A stretch of DNA of 10,641 nt from an uncultured Planctomycetaceae bacterium (GTDB lineage Bacteria; Planctomycetota; Planctomycetia; Pirellulales; Pirellulaceae). The translations under genes were made by a program, and so were the position numbers. The stretch is from NCBI GenBank assembly GCA_903927685.1, contig CAIYOB010000630.1, positions 1 to 10,641 on the forward strand, given 5' to 3'. Under the pieces are notes generated by a model. The model was not told where the DNA came from. It saw only the letters and a program-made list of their open reading frames with translations, and searched no databases. Shown piece by piece: positions 1 to 8,245 of this stretch. Each line of letters opens with the position of its first letter. Positions within the stretch are counted from its first letter, which is position 1.

Positions 1-2
1 CG

Positions 3-920
3 CCTACCTTTCCGGACGGAACGCGGGCCCAACTGTCCCCCGGCCAAGATCCGCGGCAGGTCTTTGCCGACTGGCTGATCACGGCCGAGAATCCGTGGTT
101 TGCCCGCAACATCGCCAACCGCGTCTGGTCCTGGCTGCTGGGACGCGGCATCGTCCATGAACCGGACGACATCCGCCCCGACAACCCGCCCAGCAATCCC
201 GAACTGCTGGCCTACCTGGAACAGCAGGTGGTGGAGAAGAAGTTCGACCTGAAAGAGCTGTTCCGGCTGATCCTGAATTCGCACACGTACCAGTTGTCCT
301 CGGTCGCCAGGAGCGACCAGCCCGAGGCCGCGGCGCTGTTCGCCCACTATCCGTTGCGGCGTCTGGAAGCCGAAGTGTTGATCGACGCTTTGAATCAGAT
401 CACGGGGACGACCGAGCAGTACTCGAGTCCCATCCCCGAACCGTTCACGTTCATTCCCGAAGGCCAACGCTCGATCGCCCTGCCCGACGGCAGCATCACC
501 AGTCCGTTCCTGGAACAGTTCGGCCGGCCTTCGCGGGATACCGGCTTGGAGTCGGAACGGAGCAACCGGCCCACGGCCGGCCAGCGGTTGCACTTGCTGA
601 ATTCCAGCCATATTCAACGCAAGATCGAAAACAGTCCGGCACTCCAGGCCTTGTTTGCGTCTGCGGCTCCGCAGTCCGCCGGCAAGTTCAACAAGAATCG
701 CAAGCCGACCAAGTTCAAGCCGTCGGCCGCCGCGGACGATGCGAAACAGCCTGGCGAGATTGTCAACGCCCTGTACTTGACCATCCTCTCGCGGTTCCCG
801 ACCCAGGACGAGCTGGACACGGTGGCCGCGTACGTCCAGTCCGCCGCGTCCCGCCGCGAGGCAGGCGTGGACTTGGCTTGGGCTTTGATCAACAGCGCCG
901 AGTTTCTGTACCGGCACTAA
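3..920 (+). CDS. PSD1 domain protein (DUF1549/DUF1553), C-terminal part
   Basis: The reading frame is open from the left edge, so the start and the upstream domains (usually cytochrome-c-like and DUF1549) lie outside the window; about 305 residues are visible. The visible part matches the PSD1/DUF1553 module found in large secreted proteins of Planctomycetes. Near the start it reads NRVWSWLLGRGIV, then PDDIRPDNPPSNPELL, then a LILNSHTYQLSS segment, the usual order in this family. Later come LHLLNSSHIQRKI and, at the C-terminus, ALYLTILSRFPTQDEL and LAWALINSAEFLYRH, which are the family's characteristic closing blocks. The molecular function of PSD1 proteins is not established; a role at the cell surface or periplasm, possibly redox or polysaccharide-related, is inference. 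The gene ends 35 bp before the DUF1501 start on the same strand, and this pairing is recurrent in planctomycete genomes. The internal ATG at 228 is not the true start, because family similarity extends upstream of it. Confidence 0.9.
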   Translation, partial: PTFPDGTRAQLSPGQDPRQVFADWLITAENPWFARNIANRVWSWLLGRGIVHEPDDIRPDNPPSNPELLAYLEQQVVEKKFDLKELFRLILNSHTYQLSSVARSDQPEAAALFAHYPLRRLEAEVLIDALNQITGTTEQYSSPIPEPFTFIPEGQRSIALPDGSITSPFLEQFGRPSRDTGLESERSNRPTAGQRLHLLNSSHIQRKIENSPALQALFASAAPQSAGKFNKNRKPTKFKPSAAADDAKQPGEIVNALYLTILSRFPTQDELDTVAAYVQSAASRREAGVDLAWALINSAEFLYRH

Positions 921-955
921 TCTCTCACGGTCTACTGTCAGAAGAAAGGGAAGCG

Positions 956-2329
956 ATGAGATCGAAAAACGGTTCTCCATGGGAAGCGTGGCTCGGCGAG
1001 CGGATCTCGCGGCGCGAGGCCGTGCGGCGTGGCGTGCTGGGCGCAGGCGGTGTGCTGGCCGGCAGCTGCCTGACGCTGCCGGGCCGGATCGCCTCGGGCG
1101 CTCCGCAGGCCCGGGCCAACGCCAAGGCCAAGTCCGTGATTCAAGTCTGGCTGTGGGGCGGCGCCAGTCACATCGACACGTTCGATCCCAAGCCTCAGGC
1201 GGGGGGCGATTATACGGGACCGTTGAAGAGCACGCTCAAGACCAATGTGGCCGGGATCGAGATCGGCGAAATGCTGCCCGAGTTGGCCAAGCATGCCGAC
1301 AAGTACTCGCTGATCCGCAGCATGACGCACGGCAACAGCGGCCACGAGACCGCCGCCTATATGGTCCAGACGGCGCGGGAACCGGGCGGCCAGGACGTCT
1401 ATCCCTGCGCCGGTGCGGTCGTCTCGCTGTTCAAAGGCTACGACGCCGGGTACCAGGGCCTGATTCCCCCGTACATCGTCGTCACCCAGCCGCAGGGCCG
1501 CTTCTCCGAGGCCGGCTTCCTGGGCACGCGGTTCAAGCCCTTTGCCACGGGCGGCGATCCGGCCAAGACGCCGTTTGTGGTCGAAGGCGTGGTCGCCCAG
1601 GGGATCTCCGAGCAGCGGCAGAAAGACCGCCGCGAGTTCCTCGGCAAGCTGGATTCGCTGGCGCAAGTGATGCCCGGCGACGCCCAGCTGACCGCCTTGG
1701 ACCAGTGTGACAAGCAGGCTTATGACCTGATCCTGGGCGATGCGGGCAAAGTGTTCGACCTGGGACAGGAGACGGCCGAGTTGCGCGACCGGTACGGCAA
1801 GACCACGTTCGGCCAGGCGTGCCTGCTGTCTCGGCGGCTGGTGGAGAAAGGCGTCCCCTATGTGACCATCAACTACAGCGGCTGGGATACGCACAAAGGC
1901 CACTTCCAGACGATGCAGCGCAAGTTGCCGGAGTTGGACAAAGGCCTGGCTACCTTGCTGCAGGACCTGGCCGATCGCGGGCTGCTGGACAGCACCATCG
2001 TCTGGTGCTGCGGCGAGTTCGGCAGAACGCCCAAGGTTCAGTGGGAACCGCCCTGGAACGGTGGCCGCAGCCATTTCGGCAAGGTCTTTTCGGTCCTGGT
2101 GGCCGGCGGCGGGTTCAAAGGCGGCCAGGTGGTGGGCTCGTCCAATGCCACGGGCGAAGAGGTTCAAGACCGGCCCGTGTATCCGGTGGACTTGATCGGC
2201 AGCATGTACGAGTTGCTGGGCATCGACGCCGAAGCCCCCTTGCCGCATCCCCAGGGCCAGCCGGCGACCGTGCTGCCGCCCGCGGCGGAAATCGCCAAAT
2301 CGGGCGGACGTTTGAAAGAAATCATGTAA
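956..2329 (+). CDS. DUF1501 domain protein, Tat-type export signal
   Basis: A 457-aa protein of the DUF1501 family, related in fold to the alkaline phosphatase/sulfatase superfamily; substrate unknown. The N-terminus carries a twin-arginine-like signal, SRREAVRRG at about residues 18-26, followed by the hydrophobic VLGAGGVLAG, so export in folded form is likely. Family blocks in order: GGASHIDTFDPKP (68-80), SMTHGNSGHETAAY, NYSGWDTH, CCGEFGRTPKV and GRSHFGKVFSVLVAGGGF, then PVYPVDLIGSMYELLGID near the end. The start at 956 is chosen because a purine-rich GAAAGGGAAG lies just upstream and the Tat signal is then near the N-terminus. The in-frame upstream candidate at 878 would overlap the preceding gene and add residues unlike the family. 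It lies between the PSD1 gene (35-bp gap) and the PPC gene (15-bp gap), so all three probably form one transcript. Confidence 0.93.
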   Translation: MRSKNGSPWEAWLGERISRREAVRRGVLGAGGVLAGSCLTLPGRIASGAPQARANAKAKSVIQVWLWGGASHIDTFDPKPQAGGDYTGPLKSTLKTNVAGIEIGEMLPELAKHADKYSLIRSMTHGNSGHETAAYMVQTAREPGGQDVYPCAGAVVSLFKGYDAGYQGLIPPYIVVTQPQGRFSEAGFLGTRFKPFATGGDPAKTPFVVEGVVAQGISEQRQKDRREFLGKLDSLAQVMPGDAQLTALDQCDKQAYDLILGDAGKVFDLGQETAELRDRYGKTTFGQACLLSRRLVEKGVPYVTINYSGWDTHKGHFQTMQRKLPELDKGLATLLQDLADRGLLDSTIVWCCGEFGRTPKVQWEPPWNGGRSHFGKVFSVLVAGGGFKGGQVVGSSNATGEEVQDRPVYPVDLIGSMYELLGIDAEAPLPHPQGQPATVLPPAAEIAKSGGRLKEIM

Positions 2330-2344
2330 GGACAGGAGCCCGTT

Positions 2345-4735
2345 ATGATTGGTTCGCGATGCTCTGCCATCTTGGGGCTGGCGGTCTTGGTCTCCGCCGC
2401 CGTGTCGACGCAGGCTCAGCAGGCCCAGCGCAGCACGCATATCGGCTACGTCTATCCCGCGGGCGGGCAACAGGGAGCCACGTTCGAGGCCGTGATCGGC
2501 GGCCAGTACCTGACCGGGGTCAATTCGGTGGACGTTTCCGGCGGGGGTATCGAAGCGCGAATCGTCGAGCTGATCCAGCCGATTGCGGGCAAGGAACTGA
2601 ACGAACTGCGGATCAAGATCGACGAACTGCTCGCTCGACGGGCCGTGGTCAAGAACGACTTTCGCGCCTTGGAGGCCTTTCGCAGCTTCAAGAACGCCAA
2701 GAGCGTCAAGACCGACAAGGCAGACGAGGACCAGGAACTGGCCGCACTGAAGAAGAAGTATGCCGGGGCGACCTGGACCGCGGCCGACGAGGCGCAGTTG
2801 CTCGAAATCCGCAAGAAGATGAGTTCCGCCGTCCGCCGCCCCGCCAATCCGGCGATCGGCGAATTGGCCGTCGTTCAAGTGACCATCGCGGCGGACGCCC
2901 AGCCCGGCCGGCGAGAACTGCGGATCGCCACGCCGACCGCCCTGTCCAATCCGTTGGTCTTCCATATCGGCCAGCTGCCCGAATTCTCCGCCCCGGCGTC
3001 TAAGAACCTCTCGGAACAAAAGAGTTCCATCGCGAAAACCGCGGTGGCGCCCAAGAACCGCGGTCAGGCCGCCGAACTGAAAGTCACACTGCCCGCCGTG
3101 ATCAACGGCCAGATCTTGCCCGGCAAGCTGGACCGGTATCGCTTCACTGCCAGCCGAGGCCAAAAGCTGGTGGTCGCCGCCCAAGCGCGGGAACTAATCC
3201 CCTACATTGCCGACGCGGTGCCGGGCTGGTTCCAGGCCACGCTGGCCGTGTACGACGACCAGGGCAAGGAACTGGCGTACACGGACGACTACCAGTTCCA
3301 TCCCGACCCGGTGCTGTACGCCGAAATCCCCGCCGACGGCGAGTATGTCGTCGAGATCAAGGATGCGATCTACCGCGGCCGCGAGGATTTCGTCTATCGC
3401 ATCACCATCGGCGAATTGCCGTTTGTTACCGGCGTATTTCCGTTGGGCGGACCGGCCGGCCAGCAGGCCACCGTGGAACTGACCGGCTGGAACCTGCCCC
3501 AGACGAAGCTGACGGTGGACAACGCGGCTCGCGCGCCCGGTCTGTATGCACTCGGCGAGCCGGCGGCGGGCTGGCTGTCGGGCGTTCTGCCCTTTGCCGT
3601 AGACGCTTTGCCGGAATGCCTGGAAGCGGAACCCAACAGCCAGCAGGCCCAAGCCCAACCGGTTGCGGCTCCGCTGATCCTCAATGGCCGCATCCAGCCA
3701 GCGGATGACGTCGACGTGTTCTGTTTCGAGGCCCATGCCGGCGACGAGATCGTGGCCGAGGTCCAGGCCCGCCGGCTGAACTCGCCGCTGGATTCGGTGC
3801 TCAAACTGACCGACGCCTCCGGCCAGCAGTTGGCCATGAACGACGACCACGAGGACAAGGCGGCCGGCTTGACCACCCATCACGCGGATTCGCGGCTGTC
3901 CCTGAAACTGCCAGCGGACGGCAAGTACTATCTGCAACTGAGCGACATGCAGCACCAAGGGGGGCCGGAGTACGGATATCGCTTGCGGATCAGTCCTCCG
4001 CAACCCGACTTCGAGTTGCGGGTCGTGCCGGCCAGCATCAGCGCCCGCGCTGGAGCCTCCGTGCCGCTGACCGTCTACGCCCTGCGGAAAGACGGCTTTG
4101 CCGGCGAAATAACCCTCGCGCTCCAGGACGCGCCGGCGGGGTTCTCGCTGAGCGGCAACCGCCTGGCGGGAGACCTGGAGATGGTCCCGGTCACGCTCTC
4201 GGTGCCGTCGTCGTCCACCAGCGGGCCTGTCAGCCTGACGCTTGAAGGTCGGGCGACGGTCGCAGGCCGGGAAGTGGCTCGCCCCGTGGTTCCCGCCGAG
4301 GACATGATGCAGGCGTTCGCCTACCGCCACCTGGTCCCGGCCCAGGCGTTGCGAGTGGCCGTGTCGGGGCGAGATTCCGCCCGCAGTGCGGTCAAGATCC
4401 TGGGCCAACTGCCCGCCCGGATTCCCGCCGGCGGCAGCGGTCGCGTTCTGCTTGGGATTCCTCCCAATGTCCCGCTGGACCGGATCGCGGTGACGCTTCG
4501 CGATCCGCCGGAAGGGATCCGGATCGAAAGCGTGGCGAGGTCGGACCAGGGAGTGGCCGTCAGGATCCAGAGCGACGCCGCCAAGGTCCAACCCGGCCAG
4601 AAGGGAAACCTGATCCTGATGGCCTCGGGCAAGACGGCTGGGGCCAGCAAGGCCAAGTCCGGCAAGGCGAAGTTCCCGCCAACGGTCACCTTGCCGGCAG
4701 TCCCCTACGAAATCGTCGAGCCGACCGAACGATAA
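2345..4735 (+). CDS. Secreted PPC-domain (pre-peptidase C-terminal) protein
   Basis: A 796-aa exported protein, third gene of the PSD1-DUF1501 operon. An AGGAG at 2334-2338 sits six bases before the ATG. Residues about 1-25 form a Sec-type signal peptide (SAILGLAVLVSAAVSTQAQ). An N-terminal beta module follows (IGYVYPAGGQQGATFEAVI, about 33-80), resembling an IPT/TIG-like domain and interrupted by a charged helical insert (about 82-165) rich in Lys and Glu. The module resumes at about 178-215. Two PPC-like beta-sandwich domains come next: about 249-355 (VINGQILPGKLDRYRF ... ADGEYVVEI) and about 424-552 (EAEPNSQQAQAQP ... DVDVFCFEAHAGDEIVAEV ... ADGKYYLQLSDMQHQGG). The remainder (about 557-796) is more beta-rich sequence with a Lys/Ala/Gly-rich segment (ASGKTAGASKAKSGKAK) near the end. 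I see no catalytic motif. A structural or binding role with its operon partners outside the cytoplasmic membrane is inference. Confidence 0.88.
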   Translation: MIGSRCSAILGLAVLVSAAVSTQAQQAQRSTHIGYVYPAGGQQGATFEAVIGGQYLTGVNSVDVSGGGIEARIVELIQPIAGKELNELRIKIDELLARRAVVKNDFRALEAFRSFKNAKSVKTDKADEDQELAALKKKYAGATWTAADEAQLLEIRKKMSSAVRRPANPAIGELAVVQVTIAADAQPGRRELRIATPTALSNPLVFHIGQLPEFSAPASKNLSEQKSSIAKTAVAPKNRGQAAELKVTLPAVINGQILPGKLDRYRFTASRGQKLVVAAQARELIPYIADAVPGWFQATLAVYDDQGKELAYTDDYQFHPDPVLYAEIPADGEYVVEIKDAIYRGREDFVYRITIGELPFVTGVFPLGGPAGQQATVELTGWNLPQTKLTVDNAARAPGLYALGEPAAGWLSGVLPFAVDALPECLEAEPNSQQAQAQPVAAPLILNGRIQPADDVDVFCFEAHAGDEIVAEVQARRLNSPLDSVLKLTDASGQQLAMNDDHEDKAAGLTTHHADSRLSLKLPADGKYYLQLSDMQHQGGPEYGYRLRISPPQPDFELRVVPASISARAGASVPLTVYALRKDGFAGEITLALQDAPAGFSLSGNRLAGDLEMVPVTLSVPSSSTSGPVSLTLEGRATVAGREVARPVVPAEDMMQAFAYRHLVPAQALRVAVSGRDSARSAVKILGQLPARIPAGGSGRVLLGIPPNVPLDRIAVTLRDPPEGIRIESVARSDQGVAVRIQSDAAKVQPGQKGNLILMASGKTAGASKAKSGKAKFPPTVTLPAVPYEIVEPTER

Positions 4736-4740
4736 GCCAA

Positions 4741-4777
4741 GAAAAAAACTCGCCGGAGCGTCCTGCTCCGGCGAGTT
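4741..4777 (-). terminator. Intrinsic terminator between convergent genes
   Basis: A perfect 13-bp inverted repeat: AACTCGCCGGAGC at 4747-4759, a 5-nt loop, and GCTCCGGCGAGTT at 4765-4777. On the plus strand it is preceded by seven A residues (4742-4748). Read on the minus strand, the hairpin is therefore followed by a run of T, the classic Rho-independent form for the DUF11-repeat gene that stops at 4803. The plus-strand PPC gene stops at 4735 and also runs into this hairpin, but with no T-run behind it (only TTCCCTTGG). It may work in both directions, better for the minus strand. Confidence 0.9.
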
Positions 4778-4802
4778 CCCTTGGCGGACACACGGACTGT
4801 CG

Positions 4803-6302
4803 TCAACGAAGGCGAATCGTGGCATCCAATTCGCGCGCGATCCGCTGCAACTCATCCTCGTCGTAAAAGTACACGGTCGTCTCGGCGATCGTCGGGACGT
4901 GGGAGAAATCGGTCTCGACCGTGGCCCGCACCGCTCGGTCGCCGCCGGCCGTTCCGACGGCCACGAACTTCAGGGTCTTCGAGGCGCCGGCGGTCAAGGG
5001 GAAGCTGGGGAAGTTCACCTTGTTGCCCTCGGCGGTGTAGCCCTGGCCCTCGATGGCCTCCATCCCTTCGGGCAACTGGATCGTCACGCCGACGTTCTCG
5101 GCGGTCTTCGAGCCGCGATTGACCAGCGCCACCGTGAATTCTTCCGGTTGGCCGACCTGGATGGCTTCCTTGGTGTTGTTGACGGCCACGTCGACATCCG
5201 GACGCGAGATCACGTGCGTCAGATGGTCATCCTGGGCACGCAGGTTCGCCCCGGACATGGCCACCGCCAGGTGAATCTGCTGGCCGACCTTCGTCGCCTT
5301 GGTCTTCAAGTGAATGCTGTGCGAGTCGCCGGGATTCAAGGTGCTCAGGCACCAGCTGTAGATCCGGTTCTCCTTGTCGACCTCGGCAGCCTGCGACAAC
5401 GTCGTGACTTCCAAACCCTGCGGGATCTGCAGCGCGACCTTGACCGCGTGCAAGGCGATATCGCCGGGGTTCCAGGTACGGAGTTCAAACTCGCCGTCCG
5501 ACTGCAGGAAGTTCACCCGCGTGCCATCGACATCGACCCGCAGTTCCGGGCGCAGGACCTTGACGCGGTGGCTGCACTGGACCTCGCGGTTGTCCTGGGC
5601 CGAGACGACGAAGGTTCCTTCCAAGATGCCCGGCTGAGCCGCTCGCACCACGAACTTGAACTCCTGCGAGCCGCCGGCCGACAGGGTGGCGATCTTGGCG
5701 GCCCGCGGCACTTGGGATTCAATGTAGCTGCTCTCCGGCAGTTTCGGCGTCAATTCCACGTTCTGCGCCGGACCATCGCCGATGTTCTCGACGACCACGC
5801 GAAACGTCACGTTCTCGCCCAAGACGGCCGTTTCCGGCCCGTGGCAGCTGAGCGTGACCTCGGACTGCCGGACTTGCAGGGCCGACTGCGTCGTCGCCGA
5901 GAAGAATGCCTTGGTCTGCAGGTCGACAGCCCCGGTGCGTTCGGGGATCAGTTCGAGGGTAAACCGCCGCACGGTGCCGGGGGCCAGGTCGCCGACCTCG
6001 AACTGGATCAGCCGCTCGTTGGCCAGACTGGGCTCCGGGTTAGCTTGCACGAACTTGACGGCGGGCGGCAGGGTGGTCTGGATTGAAACCCCTTCCGCGA
6101 CGGATTTCCCCGCATTCTTTACGGCGATCACGAACTGGGCCGAAGCGCCGATATTGATCTCGCCCGTCACGGCGGTTTCGATCGAGATCTGCGGAACCGC
6201 CGAGGAAACGTTCATCCCGGCGCGCTCTTGGCCTTGTCCGGTTGCGGACACGGATGCAAGCAGCGCAAGGGTTAGTCCGGCAAAGACTGCTTGGCGAAAC
6301 AT
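4803..6302 (-). CDS. Exported protein with four DUF11-like beta-sandwich repeats
   Basis: A 499-aa protein. The start at 6302 is preferred over the longer candidate at 6347. GAGGGG lies a few bases upstream of this ATG, and the protein then opens directly with a Sec signal peptide (MFRQAVFAGLTLALLASVSA, cleavage near residue 20). The mature part is four repeats of about 100-110 residues (roughly 39-148, 149-250, 253-365, 367-480). Each has a block of the form V-x-N-x-G ... A-x-x-V ... LP, for example VKNAGKSVAEGVSIQTTLP at 61-79, VENIGDGPAQNVELTPKLP at 171-189 and VNRGSKTAENVGVTIQLP at 393-410. This is the pattern of DUF11/CARDB-type Ig-like repeats in surface and envelope proteins. It ends in a short charged helix (DEDELQRIARELDATIRLR). 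No enzyme motif is visible. Function is unknown; adhesion or envelope architecture is a reasonable inference. It is monocistronic, convergent with the PPC operon and divergent from the aldolase-like gene. Confidence 0.85.
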   Translation of the reverse strand: MFRQAVFAGLTLALLASVSATGQGQERAGMNVSSAVPQISIETAVTGEINIGASAQFVIAVKNAGKSVAEGVSIQTTLPPAVKFVQANPEPSLANERLIQFEVGDLAPGTVRRFTLELIPERTGAVDLQTKAFFSATTQSALQVRQSEVTLSCHGPETAVLGENVTFRVVVENIGDGPAQNVELTPKLPESSYIESQVPRAAKIATLSAGGSQEFKFVVRAAQPGILEGTFVVSAQDNREVQCSHRVKVLRPELRVDVDGTRVNFLQSDGEFELRTWNPGDIALHAVKVALQIPQGLEVTTLSQAAEVDKENRIYSWCLSTLNPGDSHSIHLKTKATKVGQQIHLAVAMSGANLRAQDDHLTHVISRPDVDVAVNNTKEAIQVGQPEEFTVALVNRGSKTAENVGVTIQLPEGMEAIEGQGYTAEGNKVNFPSFPLTAGASKTLKFVAVGTAGGDRAVRATVETDFSHVPTIAETTVYFYDEDELQRIARELDATIRLR

Positions 6303-6823
6303 CTTACCCCTCATTGGGTTAGCGAATCGCGGAATCCCTGGCGGCATCGACAGCTCGAGCGCACGCCGCGATTCTGGTTACAGTGTCAGGCGGGTGGGTA
6401 GGTTTGGCAGGTTGGCGGGAGTCTGACGGCAACGATCTCCGCGTACCGGTTTCAACGTTGTTATCGGCCTGCCCGTCCGCATTGCTTAGTCGGGACGTGC
6501 GATCCTGCATTGTCGTGCTGACCGTTCCGGTCGTATGCCCGCTGCCGCACGCCCTCGCCGGATTGCCGCTCGGTCCGTCGCCCGACCCGGTCGCCCGACA
6601 TGGTCGCCCGTTCCGTTCCGCCCGTTCCGTACCCTTGCATTAACCATCGAGGCGGACCAAAATGGACATCTTTGTTCCCGGCTCCGCTGCGGTAGGTGGA
6701 GCGTGAACATTACGAGTGGAGAAAACGGTGTCCACAGATCCGATTTCCGAAACAACAGTGCCCCAGGCGATCCCTTTTCTGGACCGTTGGCGGCAAGGAC
6801 TTCAGGCAACAAACGGGTGCGAA
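6303..6823. other. Divergent intergenic region
   Basis: This 521-bp stretch separates the minus-strand DUF11-repeat gene from the plus-strand aldolase-like gene and must hold both promoters; I see no -35/-10 pair that I would call. It contains a G-rich run at 6389-6419 with eight short G-tracts and a 13-bp tandem repeat at 6577-6629. The last part (6716-6823) is open in frame with the aldolase-like gene but shows weak third-position G/C bias, so it is treated as leader rather than coding. Confidence 0.6.
6577..6629. repeat. 13-bp short tandem repeat
   Basis: The core GTCGCCCG occurs at 6577-6584, 6590-6597 and 6603-6610, exactly 13 bp apart. A degenerate fourth unit (CGCCCGTTCCG at 6619-6629) repeats the end of unit three with a spacing of 14. 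The unit is roughly GTCGCCCGACCCG. It lies upstream of the aldolase-like gene and outside any supported coding sequence. It could be a simple-sequence expansion or a set of protein binding sites. Confidence 0.7.
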
Positions 6824-7807
6824 ATGGCAGACAAAGCTCCTTGGATTACCTACCGGCCCCAGTTGAAAGTATTGGACTGCACCGTCCGCGACGGCGGGCT
6901 GATCAACAAGCACCAATTCACGGACCAGTTCGTGCGGGCCGTCTACGAGACGTGCCTGGCCGCCGGCATCGACTACATGGAAGTCGGCTACAAGAACTCG
7001 CCCCGCCTGTTTGCCAAGAGCGAATTCGGCCCCTGGCGGCATTGCGACGAGGAAGACCTGAACCGCGTCTTGGGCGGGCACGACGACAAGAAGACGGGGC
7101 TCAAGCTGGCCGCGATGGCCGACGCGACCAAGAGCGACTGGCGCGAGCAACTGGTCCCGCGCGACCAGAGCGTGCTGGACCTGATCCGGGTCGCCTTCTA
7201 CGCGCATCAGGTGTCCGAGGCGGTCGAGATGATCCAATACGCCCACGACTTGGGTTACGAGACCAGCGCCAACCTGATGGCCGTGTCGAATATCAGCGAA
7301 GTCGAGATCGACACGGTCCTGGAAGCCATCGCCCCGACGCCGGCCCAGGTGATGGTGATCGTCGACAGTTTCGGGCACCTGTACCGCGAACAGGTCGACA
7401 TGCTGTACAAGAAGTACTCGCAAGCCGTCAGCGACACCGGCAAGGAGATCGGGATCCACGCCCATAACAACCTGCAATTGGCGTTCGCCAACACGATCGA
7501 GGCGATCATCATGGGCGCCAACCGCGTCGATGCGACGATGGGCGGCCTGGGACGCGGCGCCGGCAACTGTCCGATGGAGCTGCTGCTGGGCTTTCTGCGC
7601 AACCCGAAGTTCAAGCTGCGGCCGGTGATCAAGTGCCTGCAGGACCAGATCGAGCCGATGCGGGAGACGCTGCTGTGGGGGCCGCTGGTGCCCTACAACA
7701 TCACCGGGCACATGAACCGGCATCCCAACCAGGCGATCAAGTTCCTGGATACGGAAGGCAATCGGAACTTCCTCAAGTTCTTTGACGAAATCGTCACGGA
7801 CGTTTGA
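6824..7807 (+). CDS. DRE-TIM aldolase/lyase-like enzyme (HMGL family)
   Basis: A 327-aa TIM-barrel protein of the HMG-CoA lyase/4-hydroxy-2-oxovalerate aldolase superfamily. VLDCTVRDGG at about residues 16-25 supplies the conserved Asp and Arg of the metal and enolate site. HAHNN at 212-216 supplies the two metal-binding histidines. GGLGRGAGNCPMELLLG follows at the expected distance. Substrate cannot be read from sequence; carbon-carbon bond cleavage or formation on a 2-oxoacid or acyl-CoA is the family chemistry. Two upstream GTG starts (6716, and 6728 with GGAG six bases ahead) would add 32-36 residues. I prefer ATG 6824 because the extra codons lack the strong third-position G/C preference of the rest, and because MADKAPWITYRP immediately before the first strand looks like a natural family N-terminus. 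GTG 6728 remains possible. The downstream small membrane-protein gene starts 5 bp after the stop. Confidence 0.85.
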   Translation: MADKAPWITYRPQLKVLDCTVRDGGLINKHQFTDQFVRAVYETCLAAGIDYMEVGYKNSPRLFAKSEFGPWRHCDEEDLNRVLGGHDDKKTGLKLAAMADATKSDWREQLVPRDQSVLDLIRVAFYAHQVSEAVEMIQYAHDLGYETSANLMAVSNISEVEIDTVLEAIAPTPAQVMVIVDSFGHLYREQVDMLYKKYSQAVSDTGKEIGIHAHNNLQLAFANTIEAIIMGANRVDATMGGLGRGAGNCPMELLLGFLRNPKFKLRPVIKCLQDQIEPMRETLLWGPLVPYNITGHMNRHPNQAIKFLDTEGNRNFLKFFDEIVTDV

Positions 7808-7812
7808 CGAAG

Positions 7813-8181
7813 ATGAGCCCCAAGTTCCGCCGTCACGCACTGGGAATCGTCGCGTTGGTGCTGCTGACGGCGGCCGGGGGATTGCTGTTGGGTCTCCTGC
7901 CCGGCCTGGAGCCGAATCTGGCCGACATGTACGGCAGCATGTGCCTGCGGATCGGGATGACCTTGGGAGCCGCCTGGCTGGCCTTCCCTCAGATCATGGC
8001 CTTGACGGCCTGGTGTTCGCCCCGGCTCCTGCTGACGCTGGCGATTGGGCTGGTCGTGGTCGTCGTCCGGCCCAAGGCGTTCCTCCTGATCGCCGCCCTG
8101 GTCGCGTTCGTAGGCGTCCTCGAGGCACTGGGCTGGATACTCAGGCCGCTGCGTTCGGCTGGCAGACCGCCGAAGCGGTAA
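7813..8181 (+). CDS. Small multi-pass membrane protein, unrecognised
   Basis: A 122-aa hydrophobic protein with about four membrane segments: residues 9-29 (ALGIVALVLLTAAGGLLLGLL), 44-65, 71-85 (a run of Leu/Val ending before RPK) and 89-106. The N-terminus is basic (SPKFRRH) and so is the C-terminal tail (RSAGRPPKR), as expected for cytoplasmic ends. The start at 7813 lies 5 bp after the aldolase-like stop, so the two are very likely cotranscribed and translationally coupled. A TTG at 7804 overlapping that stop is a less likely start. I do not recognise the family. Codon use matches the genome-like left part of the window, so the gene belongs to the chromosomal backbone rather than the cassette array. 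Confidence 0.7.
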   Translation: MSPKFRRHALGIVALVLLTAAGGLLLGLLPGLEPNLADMYGSMCLRIGMTLGAAWLAFPQIMALTAWCSPRLLLTLAIGLVVVVVRPKAFLLIAALVAFVGVLEALGWILRPLRSAGRPPKR

Positions 8182-8245
8182 GCCGGTGTGTGGTGCAGGC
8201 CTGTAGCAACGCTCACGAAATAACCTCCTCGTTTCGGCTCAGTGC

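Noticed and set aside
938..3184. A 748-codon open frame on the minus strand
   Set aside because: It lies antisense to the DUF1501 and PPC genes, which have clear family motifs; such long antisense frames are common in GC-rich coding DNA. Its translation is low-complexity and rich in Arg, Gly and Gln with no domain.
3194..4855. A 553-codon open frame on the minus strand
   Set aside because: It is antisense to the PPC gene and crosses the terminator hairpin. The translation is rich in Arg, Gly and His and shows no recognisable domain.
4899..6086. A 395-codon open frame on the plus strand
   Set aside because: It is antisense to the DUF11-repeat gene, whose signal peptide, repeats and terminator are all consistent.
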